A DNA stretch of 64,000 bases from Halicephalobus mephisto (lineage: Eukaryota > Nematoda > Chromadorea > Rhabditida > Panagrolaimidae): contig SWDT01000152.1 of the NCBI GenBank assembly GCA_009193035.1, positions 186,001 through 250,000 of the forward strand. Direction: 5' to 3'. Position 1 is the first letter of the stretch; every line of letters starts with the position of its first letter. The translations under genes were made by a program, and so were the position numbers. Positions 24,522-36,034 of this stretch are shown here, piece by piece. The notes under the pieces are model-generated. The model had not been told where the DNA came from, made no database searches, and saw only the letters and a program-made list of their open reading frames with translations.

Positions 24522-24752
24522 CTTCACCTTCTAGAACCGACAGATAGCTGTACCCTTAACTTTACTGGACTTCGGGTTTCATTTCGGTGATTATTCAAAT
24601 CACTTATATATAGCATTGGTAACCGTGATTATACAGTATTTTCCTCGAGATTCTGACATAGGTATAAACAAAAAAGCAAAGTTGTTGTTCGTTATTTTGG
24701 TTGAGAACCACGTTCTATCTGGTGCACTTTTGATCACTGATGATGAGTTTAG

Positions 24753-27137
24753 ATGGTGATGGACAACTCCGACAGGTATTTGGGTGAGGACAACGAGTTG
24801 AAACGGCTTGTGGAGCCTTCTTTGCCATCTATTTATCCTCCATTTTGTCTGCAACCGGATGAAAACTACGTTCCTGAGGGGGACATTGAATATCCGTTCG
24901 AGGAAACGGGAGGTGCTGGAGATGAGAACAAAATAAGAGGGAATTGGGGATCTTCTGTCGATTACTATCTTGCTGTTTTTGGGTTTACCTTTGCCCTCGG
25001 GAATCTCTGGAGATTTCCATATCAATGGGGGACCAAGGGAGGGGTGGCTTATCTTATTCCTTATTGTGTTACATTTCTACTTACATCCCTTCCGATCGTG
25101 TTCATGGAGCTTGTTCTTGGTCAGTTTATCAGCTTAGGACCGATATCAACTTGGAAGGTCTGTCCGTTGTTCAAAGGTATCGGAATATCCATGGTATTTA
25201 TCGCTTGTGTGATCGCTATTTACTATAACATGATAACCTCGTGGGCCTTGTATTACTTCGTTAACTCTCTCAAGGCCACTCTCCCATGGGCGACGTGCGG
25301 CAACGACTGGAATTCGGAAGGTACATTTTTCGGTTGATATATGTTTAATATTGAATTTTCTTAGATTGTACTGTCTGGAACAGAGGAGCTGTAGCTATTT
25401 GCAAAAACCTAAATGGATCGCTATTCATCAACGGTACTTGTTTCGTTTCTTCAGATTCTTCAGAAAACATGAATTTAACGAGCTCAAATGCAGTTATATT
25501 CCCGAGCAGTGGAGTTATGCCCAGTACGGAATACTTTCACAATGAAGTTTTGATGATTTCCACTGGTTTGACAGATTTCCGAACCATCAATTGGCAACTT
25601 GCAATCTGTCTCCTTATTGCTTGGTCTGCGATCTTTCTCGCATCTTTCAAAGGAATCAAGACCAGCGGGAAGGTTGTGTACGTCACAGCGGTTATTCCTT
25701 ATATCGTTCTATTTGTGATGTTTGTGCGTTTCTTGACTTTGCCTGGTTCCATTAATGGTCTTTTGTACTATTTGAACCCAGATTGGACCGTTCTTCAAGA
25801 TCTCAGGGTCAGTTCCGCTTTGTTGTTCTTATTATGTACCGTTTTTGCAGGTATGGGGAGAGGCTGCAGTTCAAGTTTTTTACAGTTTGTCTAGCTGTAC
25901 TGGAGGCCTTATCATGTTGTCGAGCTATAATCGCTTCCACAACAATACTTTCCGTGATATCTGGATTATTGGTTTTGTTGATTTGTTGACTTCTCTTTTT
26001 ACTTCTTCAATCTTGTTTGCTGCCATTGGATTCATCTGTCACGAACTAGATTTATCCATTGATAAATTTCAACTTCAAAATGGAGTTCAATTGATATTCA
26101 TTTTCTTTTCTGAAGCCATCTCCAAGTTGCCAGTTGCTCAATTATGGTCGGCTGTATTTTTTACAATGGTTGCTCTCGTTGTTTTCAATAGTGAACTCTT
26201 TATCATCGAGACGATTGTTTCTTCCATTTGTGATGAATTTCCAGAAAGACTTCGCCGAAACCACAGACATGTTCTGACGTTCATTGTGCTGTTATTTTAC
26301 ATCCTTGGATTGCCTCTTTGTACATCTGTAAGTTGATTGTATGCTAATTATGAATTTAAATGAGTTTACAGGCCGGGATTTACTGGATTATTCTACTTGA
26401 AACCTTCGCTGGAACGTGGCCTTTGATAATCATCGCCTTTTTTGAATGTATGGTTATTTGCTGGGTTTACGGCGTGGATAATTTTTTGGATAATGCTAAA
26501 TGGATGACTCAATTCTATCCCCCTCCCTACTTGATGTGGAAAATCCTATTGAAATTCTGTTGTCCAATAATGTTTATGGTATGTGGTTTGGTTATTCTTT
26601 GTATGTAAAGGGCTTTTTTAGGCGATTCTCTCGTTTGTATGGCTTGATTACAAGCCTGCCCGTTATGATTCCGCTATTTTCCCTTTATGGGCCCATTGCA
26701 CAGGCTGGACAATTTCCCTTTCCCCAGTAATAATTATTTTTGCTGTCGCTATTTACAAGTTTATTACTTCTAGAGGCAGTTTTTCCAAAGTGAGTGGTTT
26801 ATGTGCTTGAAAGTACTTTAATCTTTGGCTTGTAGCGATGGCGTGAATTGCTCTGTCCCGAGGATGATTGGGGTCCAGCTCTCGCCGTCCATAGAGCAGA
26901 AGTATATCCATTACAGATTCCTGAAGCTCGTAAATTGCTTTCCACTAGATATATCTACCAAGCAACGAAAGAGGTAATGTTTTAAAAGTAATATTTAATA
27001 AATATGGAATTTAGGAATCACAAGAAAAACAAACTGTTGAACCAGAACCTCAGCCAGTCCGACGTAGAGGAAACCGCGAGAGCACTATTACCTCTACAAA
27101 GACCAATCGCCCAGCAGAGAGAGAAACAATTATTTGA
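24753..27137 (+). CDS. SLC6-family Na+/Cl--dependent transporter
   Basis: A LeuT-fold neurotransmitter or amino-acid symporter with 12 predicted transmembrane helices. It starts MVMDNSDRYLGEDNEL after a TTTAG acceptor. TM1 carries FALGNLWRFPYQWGTKGGVA with the invariant GNxWRFPY motif. The position that is Asp in monoamine carriers is Gly, so an amino-acid or GABA-like substrate is more likely. The extracellular loop between TM3 and TM4 has the Cys pair (ATCGNDWNSEDC) and several N-glycosylation sequons. Later helices read VWGEAAVQVFYSLSSCTGG, FNSELFIIETIVSSICDEFP and AGIYWIILLETFAGTWPL. The tail ends RPAERETII with TGA at 27135-27137. About eight exons. The specific substrate cannot be read from sequence. 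TMEM120 starts 256 bp downstream on the same strand. Confidence 0.88.
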
Positions 27138-27393
27138 TATCTGTTATTGCCTATTTTGCCAGTTTTAGCTGCATAATATTTCAAGATCCTCATTAGTGCT
27201 ATTTTCCTACTCAATGATTTACGGAAATTTCTCAATCAGTATTGCTCATGCTTTAATTTTGGCTTTAAGGGATAAACTATGTGCCTTTCCGGAGCTTTGA
27301 TATATCGAGTTTGATTCTTGTTGAATATTTCCTAATTTTTACGATCAAAATTTTAAATCTTTGGTTTTCTTTGATGTTATGATTATATTTCAG

Positions 27394-28546
27394 ATGGCGG
27401 ACGAGGTAACTAACTTGCTCAATGAGATTAATGGTGTTGCTAGCGATTTGGCTGTTGCTGAGAAGAATCATATTGAGTACATCAATGCCTTGAAAGCAAA
27501 AACTGTCAAAGAAACTGCGAGTGCGAAATCGGTCAAACATGTGAAATACGTTTCTAGCCAAATTTCCAAGGATCTCAAAAAACTGCAAACTCGGAAAGAT
27601 CTCACAGATGAACAACGAGAAAAACTCAAAGATGCTGAGAATCAACTCGTTACATTTCGAGACAAGGTCAATGATATGCAGTGTGACTTGCCAGCAGAGA
27701 GTAACGGGTAAATTTTTCCTTTTACAACATACTAAAAATTAATATTTTTTAGTTTTTATTTGAAAATTATTCTTGGAAGCAACTTGAACATTACTTTGGT
27801 GGATGCTGACAGTCGATACCGCTATAAACAGGACTATGAGAACTTCAAAGTGACGACATCGTCTATCATTGTGGTTATGTTATTTTTATGCTACGTGTTT
27901 CCTTACAGAGCTATCGACGCGCTTTGCAATTTTCTACTCGTTTGGTATTATTGCACGTTGACTATTCGAGAATCTATTCTACGAGTGAATCGATCAAGGT
28001 TTGATTTTATTTTCCCACAGTATAACTCTTAACTTTTACAGAATCAAAGGATGGTGGCTTCTTCACCATTATTTGTCTTGTGTACTAGCTGGAATCATGC
28101 TGACCTGGGGAGACAGTGTTTGTTACAGAGAATCTCGAAATCTTTTGATTGGATTGACGACTTATGTGAGTTTGCTTCAACTTCTGCAGAATCGCTATCA
28201 GACAGGATGTCTTCGTCGTTTGCATTCTCTCGGCCAACGTGATGATATGGATATAACTGTAGAAGGATTTAGCAGCTGGATGTTCAAAGGTCTAACGTTT
28301 TTGATTCCGTTCTTGATTGTTGGGTACATCATTCAAGGCTACATATCTTACCGATTGTACATCATGTACATCACTCGTCCAGAATGTAGAGCAGAATGGC
28401 AAGTGATTGCTCTGGCTATCCTTTTCCTTATTGTTGCTTCTGGAAATATGATCACTATACTCCTGGTCGTCATTCGGAAGATTACTCAGCCTGGAACTAC
28501 TGTTTACCGACTTGCTGCTAAATACCGCTCCGTTAAGACTGATTAG
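27394..28546 (+). CDS. TMEM120: TMEM120 (TACAN) membrane protein
   Basis: TMEM120 proteins are nuclear-envelope and ER membrane proteins with a coenzyme-A-binding ELOVL-like fold; they were linked to adipogenesis and, disputably, to mechanosensation. The N-terminal half is coiled coil (MADEVTNLLNEINGVASDL through AENQLVTFRDKVNDM). LKIILGSNLNITLVDADSRY then leads into six membrane helices with the family signatures LLVWYYCTLTIRESIL, RIKGWWLLHHYLS, QTGCLRRLHSLGQR, DMDITVEGFSSWMFKGL and FLIPFLIVG. The ATG follows a TTTCAG acceptor immediately, as for a trans-spliced gene. Introns are at about 27706-27751 and 28000-28040. The polyadenylation signal AATAAA is at 28596-28601. Confidence 0.94.
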
Positions 28547-28804
28547 GACCTTATAGCACCTTTCATCTTATTGAAATTGATCCTTAAACTAACCAAATAA
28601 ATTATATTTTAATAATTGATTCATCGTTGAAACAATGGCCTAATTATAAACCTAACATATGTCGTATTTTGTTCATTTTAAGGGGAAATTTCCCATACTT
28701 TAATTCGGTACAATAATTCCAACCAGTTTTTGATAAATCCCCCGAAATACTTTTGTTCTGTTTCATAAGGTACATAAGACTAGAGATACGAAATCTGATC
28801 CTGG

Positions 28805-30131
28805 CTAGGTGGGTGTACGATGTCCTTGGCTTGGTAACTGGTGGGACCAATCGGCAGCTTGGGTGCTCATGGTCATGTAGCGGCGAGAAGAAGTACTGTA
28901 AATAGGAAGAACTTCAGACGCTTCCACTGGTAATGCCTGGAATGGAATGTTTAGCCAATCAGTGGGATCAGAACATACCTTCAGATACACCAGGGCATCA
29001 GTTCCGAATCCCTCCATCGAGACAAGGAAAAGATCACCAAGGAAGTAACGGGCATAGAGACGAGACAGGGGTAGTCCGTATCCGTACCCAGCCAGAGGGG
29101 CTTGACTTCCATCGCGGGGAGGGGGCGGTGCTGTACTGTACATGTAGTTAAACAGTCTGTCGAGGATTGTACGTGATACACCTCCACCTCTATCGCGGAT
29201 CTTGATGGACAGGTCTTCATGGCCCTTGACAACCAGCACCTCAATTGGAGGCAGATCTTCGTCCACACCATGGTATTCCACAGTTGCACGCATAGCGTTC
29301 TTAAACAACTCAAACATGATGTGGTAAAGATGAGATGGCACTGCAACCACAGTAATCTTCTTGTCTTTATCGACGGCATTCACATATTTAAACTTGAGAC
29401 TGGGAGAAGTGAGGTAATAACGGTCACAGAGGAATCTGGCGTTCTCGAAGGCATCGGTTACAACACTCTCAACGTTGCATGCTGGATCAATACATCCCAC
29501 ATGTCTGGGACTTTCAGGCAGAACGGATCCGAAGACGACCACTAAACTTTTTATATATCAAAACTTAGTAATTTACACTTACAATGTTGATTTTGAAGCA
29601 TACGTATGGATATACGGTTCAGATAAAATCTATCCAAAAAGTACTGGATACCACGTTCACTGGCAATGTCAATTCCGTTAGACTCTTTCAATTCAATCAG
29701 ACCTTCAGCCATCGTCTCCACAACATGGCTGTGACGCTTCAATATCATTTGTAGTTGTTCGTTAAATTTTGTGATTCTTTCGTCATCCGCTGGATCCGTT
29801 TCAAATTCCAGCAAATCTTCAAAACTCTGCCGGTACCAATCACTGACTAGTTTCGAGCTGGGCATGCACAGCAACGTCGGCGGGAGAAGGTTGATCTCCT
29901 GAAATGGTTGAGTAGCCAAATCGTCTAGTGGAAACTGACCTGCATGATGTTAGCAAGTCTAACAAGTAATTCATTCTTGAGAAATAGAAAAGACGACTTG
30001 GCAGTTCCTGTACGTCCAAAATCCAGATACTGTTGGATAGTCAATGAAGATGGTTGAAACTGACTATAATGTTCGAGTTTCTTCGCGATCTTCGTGCCAA
30101 AGAGCCCAAGGCACCGGCGAGTGAGAAGCAT
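28805..30131 (-). CDS. pdhk-2: Pyruvate dehydrogenase kinase
   Basis: This mitochondrial matrix kinase phosphorylates and inactivates the E1 subunit of pyruvate dehydrogenase. It begins [20 protein letters not shown], a short basic targeting-like start, followed by [19 protein letters not shown] and [15 protein letters not shown]. The histidine box is [18 protein letters not shown], and the PDK signature [21 protein letters not shown] follows in two parts. The GHKL ATPase elements are present: N box [14 protein letters not shown]1 DRGGGV and G2 [16 protein letters not shown]. The DW near the C terminus ([12 protein letters not shown]) matches the PDK DW motif used in dimer cross-tail contacts. 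Four exons. It is divergent from the NRF-type gene and converges on TMEM120. Confidence 0.94.
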
Positions 30132-30853
30132 GCCAGTAAGGCTGCTTATTCCTCTTTAATTTCCTGTAAAATTATCAATCAAAAACGGGAAACCAGAGAA
30201 CCGAGCAACGTGAGAAAGAGGAAGAAGAGTCCACTCAATCCGAGCGAACAACCAAAAAATTGGCAAAACGGACATAAAAACTGGGACAGGCGTCTCGAGG
30301 ATCACACTATTTCCATGCTCTCTGAGTTGTGTAAAAATCTGAATCGAGCGTACTCTGATTTTTGAAGTCAAGGATCACAAAATAGAGAGCGTCTTGAAGG
30401 CGTATCGAATGATGACTATTTTCGATCAATAACAAGGTGATCGAAACGATAAAAGGTAAATAATAAAATGATCGAGGGCCGTCTTCTGAACCAGATAAAC
30501 GGTCGTAAAAGCCAGAAATTTATCACACGGTTATTATCCCCGAATTTCTACCTTGCTAAACATCAGAAACAACATTCGGCAAATTATTTTTGTTATGATA
30601 AATATCAATTTAAAATTTTTTAAAATTTTAACAAACTTTTTAATAACCAAGTTTTACAAATTAAATAATTAAAGCACATGTTGGACACGATTTATTTCAT
30701 TTTCCAGGGTCATTGGGGGCAAAAGGGAGGAGAAAGAACAACTGATAAACGACTCAGCCAGAGAGCAGTCCAATCGCAGAGTGAACGATTGCTAGTTGTC
30801 AAAGCGCTGTCACTTCCCTAGTTGAAAGGCGAACTTTGATTTTGTGCCACGGC
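30132..30853. other. Divergent promoter region (PDHK / NRF-type)
   Basis: This 722-bp region has a very AT-rich centre near 30600-30680. A plus-strand ORF overlapping the PDHK first exon (30054-30365) is basic low-complexity sequence and was not called. No repeat or RNA gene was seen. Confidence 0.4.
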
Positions 30854-33587
30854 ATGTGGTGGAAAGTATTGTTTTTATTTATAACTCTTCCACAATTGTC
30901 TCGTGGTTGTCTGCTATGTCCTGAACGAATTCCGCCCAAACCAAAGCCTCTAGATCAATTTCGACTTCCATCGATTCAGAAACTACTTGACACAACATCG
31001 TCTGTTCGAGACCTCTGCAGCAATGGCACACTGTAATTTCTCCACAGTAGTAAAGTCTTACATTCAGTTTCAGTCTTTCCACAGTGAGTGAGCAGTGCGG
31101 GAAAGAAGTAAGCCACTTGGTTTGCTCGCTGAACTCATTCGTCCAGTACTGGAAGACCGAATGTCCTGGAAAAGAGGACGTAGAAGCGTGTTCCACATGT
31201 CAGATTCAGGCAGCTAAAGTCTACGACGAAAATTCATGGATAATCACATGTGGGATTTACTGCATTTTCTTTTTAAAAATTAAAATTTAGGGATTGATTC
31301 CATCGGGAAAATGCCCTCGGGAATCAGTGATGGAAACTACCATTGGCTTGGAGATTACGAGCAATGTGTTCAACTCAAAAAGTGGATTTCTTGATTGTAA
31401 AAAAATAATTGAATAATTTTAGCGAAAATAAATTCAACGGTCATTATTGTCTGGTTAGCTTCGATGTCCCAGATTCCGTTCTGAATACAGCTTGTGACGG
31501 CAACTCGCCTCTCGAAGTTCATCTGGGAATTTGCTTGCCCTCCAGCTGCTCCATCGACGAAACGACGGCCTTAATTGAAGGTTGAATTCTTGATTTTTTG
31601 GAATTTATCCGGATGATTACAGGAATCGCCAAACATAACATGCATGTCCAATGTGAGCCTCCGCAGGTCTGGTCCCCGTCTGCTACAGTATTTATGTAAT
31701 TATTCGTTACTGTTCCGAAACCTTCAACGTTGTTTTCAGACTACTTTCGATAATCTGGTTGATCTTGATAGTCCTCATGACTGCCTTTGTCTGGAATGTC
31801 TCTCCATCTCAGCAGTTCCATTACAGATTCGCAGAAGCCCTCTCATTGCAACACAACTTCAGAAAGTGCCTGAGGACGACACGGACATCACAAGAATTCG
31901 CCTCTGTACCGGGACTGCAGGTTATTTCTCTCTTCCTTCTGGTTTGCGGAAACGTGTTCTATTTGATCATGCCTTATTTGGGTAATTAATTACGAAAACA
32001 ATCGCTGATTTAAGTTATGTCTTCAGAAAACGTTTCTTTCTCCTACAGAACCGCTGAAAGTGGTGTCATGCAACCGGTAATCAATTATAGTCTCTACGCC
32101 GACGGACTGCTGGCGCTCGCTGCCTTGAGAATCGGTCTTCATGCTCACCGGGGCGGCTTCAGTTCATCAAGAAACTTTTTGCAACACTTGTTCAGTAGAT
32201 TTTTCCGGTTTGTCAAGTACATTTATCAAAAAACACCTGACAAGTTTCAGAGTATGGCCGAGCTATGCATTTGTGACAGCATTTGTAGCTCTAGTTTATA
32301 TAAGATTAGGGACTGGGCCGCTCTGGTCCCAAAATGATCTCCCAGACAGGTGCTTGAACTCTTGGTGGGCGAACATCATGCTCATCAACAACTGGTTCGG
32401 CTTCAACAAAACTGTGAGTACCAAAGAAAAATTTTCCTTTATTCGAGCAAGTTTTCAAAAAAAAAACAACTTAGATATCTATTAGGACCGCGGCAAGGAG
32501 CCGTGCGTGTCCTCTCAGCACGAAAACCTGACTACCGTAGTAGTCAGGTGTGTGTTGCTGGATTCATCAGTCTTGTGCTTTTTAGGAAAACTTTAATGAA
32601 AACAAATTTAGTGTCTGGATGGTGGTTTCTTGTTTGCCTTGGAAGCTCAATTATACGTAGTTTCTCTGTTACTTCTGTTTTTACGTCACAAGAAACCACA
32701 ATGGACAAACACCATCATGATCAGCTGTATCATGGGCTCCATCATCTACGTCTTCGCAGTAACGCAAGTTTACCAAACTTATGCCACTCTAATCCCTACC
32801 GCTACAGCATTTAAAGAACAGTGGGTTATCGAACTTTTATAATCCCAAAAAAATCTACTTTTCAGCGAAGCGACTTATCAGCTTTTCGTAGACAAAGTCT
32901 ACTTGAACACGTTCGCGAGGTGTGCTCCTTTCCTCATAGGACTAGGGGCCCCTATTTGGTTCCAACACAAGTTCGAAAAATGGCGGCAATTGGTGACTCC
33001 TACAGCGATTGTTTTTGGTTCTCTTTTCGTATTCGTAGTAATTTGGACTCCATTCTTCATTGATGGAACGAAAAGCTTCTACATGTACTCCCTGTATTCC
33101 TCGGTTCATCGGAGTGCATGGGCTGTGGCTGTCCTCTTCGTTGCTTTCCTTTTCAACAGCATCGACGATGGAAATGGTTGTTTTTCAAGGCTTTGGTCAA
33201 AAATAACGTTATTTACGTTTCAGTGTTGAAGGAAATTTTAAGTTGGAAAACATTCTATCCTATGAGTAAATTGGCTTTCCTCGTGTTCCTCATCTCTGAA
33301 CCAGTTGCCCTTTCTTTGTTTGCCTCTCTCCATCGACCGATCAATGCAACACTTTTCTCAATTGTATGCAATTATCTTCCTTCTACGTAGTTGAATCAAT
33401 AATCTTCCAATTTCAGTTTTTGACTTCTGTTGGGACATTCGTATGTTCGAACATCTTAGCTGTCCTCGTCGAAGTCCTTGTAGCTCTTCCAATCCGACAT
33501 CTTTTCGACATCTTCGTGATGAGAACGGAGTCTTCTCCCGGCCCACCCACTCCGCCCGAAGTCGAGCCCTTTAACCCATCTAATTGA
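30854..33587 (+). CDS. NRF-6-type membrane acyltransferase-like protein
   Basis: Nematode NRF-6/NDG-4 proteins combine an extracellular NRF domain with an acyltransferase-3 membrane domain and are linked to lipid uptake and transport. The start MWWKVLFLFITLPQLSRGC is a signal peptide. The NRF domain reads IDSIGKMPSGISDGNYHWLG, DYEQC, NKFNGHYCLVSFDVP and GICLPSSCSIDETTALIEG, with its cysteine pattern. About ten membrane helices follow (for example VFILLSIIWLILIVLMTAFV). The acyltransferase-3 region includes RVWPSYAFVTAFVALVY, GTGPLWSQ and WWANIMLINNW. The end SSPGPPTPPEVEPFNPSN stops at 33585-33587, and AATAAA is at 33624-33629. The first acyltransferase helix reads VPGLQVISLFLLVCGNVFY, where relatives have LHGIR...VILGHTY, so the conserved Arg and His are gone. 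About twelve exons, the splices fixed by frame and by NRF motifs. Confidence 0.82.
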
Positions 33588-33897
33588 CAGTTTGAAGCAT
33601 TTATTTATTACAGTTCTTTTATTAATAAAAAAATTAAATTTCATGTTCTTTCATTTTGCAAAGAAGAAAAATATGTCAAAAACAGATCATCTTAAATGAA
33701 CGTTTTGTACAAAATGCCATTAATTTAAAAGTGTTTGAATCTCGAGAGCAGTCCAAACATTGAAGAATAGGAAAAGACAAAAACTTTTTACGCCAAAGTT
33801 TTATTAGACCTACACAGGATTTGACTGATTTGTGCGAGAGGAATCATCCGGCTAGCGAACGGCTCAAGATGAGATTGACTCTGTTAGATTTTGGGAC
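33588..33897. other. Intergenic, convergent 3' ends
   Basis: This 310-bp AT-rich region contains the 3' UTR of the NRF-type gene and probably that of the Distal-less gene. No other feature was seen. Confidence 0.4.
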
Positions 33898-36034
33898 TCA
33901 ATAATTGCCATGTGGGTAGCTAATATATTGTGTGTGCCCATAGCACATAGGATCGTAAGGATATGCAGGTTTCATATCCATTCCTTCCTGGTATTTGTCG
34001 GGGAATCCATTTGCTGGATTCATGAAGGATGAATGAGGAAACTGCATCGCTGTTTGAGCACTGAGTTGATGAGGAGAGAGCTGCATTTGCTGCATCTGCA
34101 TCGCCATCTGGGGGTTCTGATGGAGAGAAGAGAACTGTGGAGCCGTCATCCCAGGGATTACACCCATGTGGGATTGACTCATCCAATCCAGTCCTTGAAG
34201 TCCATTTTCCATCAATGGCACACTCGGTTGTTGAGGAGCTGTTTGAGCCGGATGAGGGATCGGAGTAATCAGATTCGAAGAAGACATTGAAACCGGAGTT
34301 GAACTAGATGCTCCAACATTGGCTTCAGCTTGGGAGTTCCGATGAGCTTCATCGTTGTTAGTACTGACGTTACTTCCGCCATCAACACTTGTAGCGTTCG
34401 AATTAGGAGGACTGATGTCGTTGTTTCCAGAATCGTCATCGTCAGAGCATTTATCTGTAGGATTTTTCCCTAGCTTTTTCTGTTTGGATCTCCTGTTTTG
34501 GAACCAGATTTTAACCTGTAAAAATGAATTTGAAAATTTTTGTTGACATCTGAATTTTTTGCGTTTTTATATCTAAAGACAAATGACTAGGTTAAAAGTA
34601 TTAATTTGACTAAATTGCGAGTTTTGGCGTTGGTAGAGTGAAGACTTGGACTCCCGAAGGGAAGACAGTATTGTGAACAACCGTCGGGCAGACTACTGTG
34701 CTCGGACAGGAAGGAAGGAAATCGAGTGGAGACTGGAATAGAAGGAAAGGATCCATCTCCTCTATATTCCCTTTTTGCCTTTTCTTTTCAAAGTTCTGCT
34801 TCCTCATATTTCTCAAATCTATCGTAATCCAAAGAAAGAAAACCGAATAAGGACACGACCGGCTGTCGCTGCCGATCGAAGGCCGTTCAGTTGAACAATG
34901 CTTCAATTCTGTTTTTCTCTGAATCCTCAAGGGAGTAGAAAGCGGGGCATTACTTCGCGGTCATGAGGAATATGAAATCTCTGAATAAGAACTGTTCGTT
35001 TTTGAAAAACAACGATCGACAGCAGCGAAACTGATTTTTGACAGGTGAATCGAGTGACAACTGGACTCCGGACAGGTGCATGGCACGCTTGCGCCAGTCC
35101 ATGAGGAATATATCTGCGGTTTCAAGATTGGCGCCAGAGATAAGACAAGACAATGTTCTCTTGCGCGAATGATGACCATGTCCGATCTCATCAACTTTCT
35201 CAAGTAGATTGATAAACGTGACGGAAGTGAACAATCTTAATTTTTTTAGTTTGAAACCTGGTGGAGAAAAATTGCATGCCAAGTCAAAGAACAAAAGAAC
35301 TTGATAAACCTGTCCATATTTAACATTGCAACTTGGGCAAATAGAACTCAAAAGAATGCCTTCAAGAGATTGCCTGACACTCACATTAAAAGGTTGAGTG
35401 TCAAACGGCTTCCAGGCAAAAACGAACGTTAACTCCCGGGAGAAAAACCAAGTCAATAAAAACTTGAGCAAGAGACTTACCTGTGTTTGTGATAATCCAA
35501 GAGTACTGGCAAGCTCAGCTCTTTCTGGCAAAGCCAAGTACTGAGCTTGTTTGAATCGTTGTTGCAGCATCTGTAGCTGTTGGCTTGTGTAAATCGTCCT
35601 GGGTTTCCGGGTCTTTTTTCCTTTAGAATTGATCTGGACTTCACTGCCCTCTATAATTTTTGTCGTATGATCTGTTCCAAAACCTACAAAGCAGGTGTTG
35701 TTTGCAATAAAAATACCCTGGGGAACTTACTCTCTGGAGAGCTGGAAGGTTGTTGATAGAACAAATTTGGGGTTACTGAATTTGCTGAATAAGACGCAGC
35801 TGAAGCTGTATTTTGAAATTGAGGGTAGAAATAAGGGGAGATCCCGGATGTCGATGAGTTGGTCCTGCCGAAGTCAGAAACAGCTTGTGGCTGAGAATAC
35901 GGGGAGGCGTAGGAGCCTGGAGCACCGGGTTGCTGTCCTGAGACGGGATTCAGGTTCGTGGAGTTGCCATTTTGATTAACGAAGTCAAACGGTTTAGTTT
36001 CCACTTCCCAAGGTTCAGTTTTATCTACTGACAT
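33898..36034 (-). CDS. ceh-43: Distal-less homeobox transcription factor
   Basis: Dll/CEH-43 patterns anterior hypodermis and neurons in nematodes and appendages in other animals. Exon 1 starts [18 protein letters not shown] and has an upstream Ser/Gln/Tyr-rich region. The homeodomain begins [20 protein letters not shown], runs [25 protein letters not shown] and then [22 protein letters not shown] and [12 protein letters not shown] are diagnostic of the DLL family. A 965-nt intron (34516-35480), far longer than others here, interrupts the homeobox between QTQ and VKIWFQN, the classic homeodomain intron site. The C-terminal half is rich in Gln, Met and Pro and ends PHGNY at TGA 33898-33900. 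It converges on the NRF-type gene, and 4.2 kb without recognisable genes lies 5' of it. Confidence 0.93.
34516..35480 (-). other. ceh-43: Long intron inside the Distal-less homeobox
   Basis: This 965-nt intron is bounded by CAG|GTAAGTCTC and TTTTTACAG|GTTAAA. It is the longest intron recognised in the window and may hold regulatory sequence. ORFs inside it are chance frames. Confidence 0.7.

Noticed and set aside
34950..35570. 206-codon minus-strand ORF covering part of the homeobox
   Set aside because: Its start is genuine homeodomain sequence, but the rest reads into the 965-nt intron past a good GTAAGT donor.
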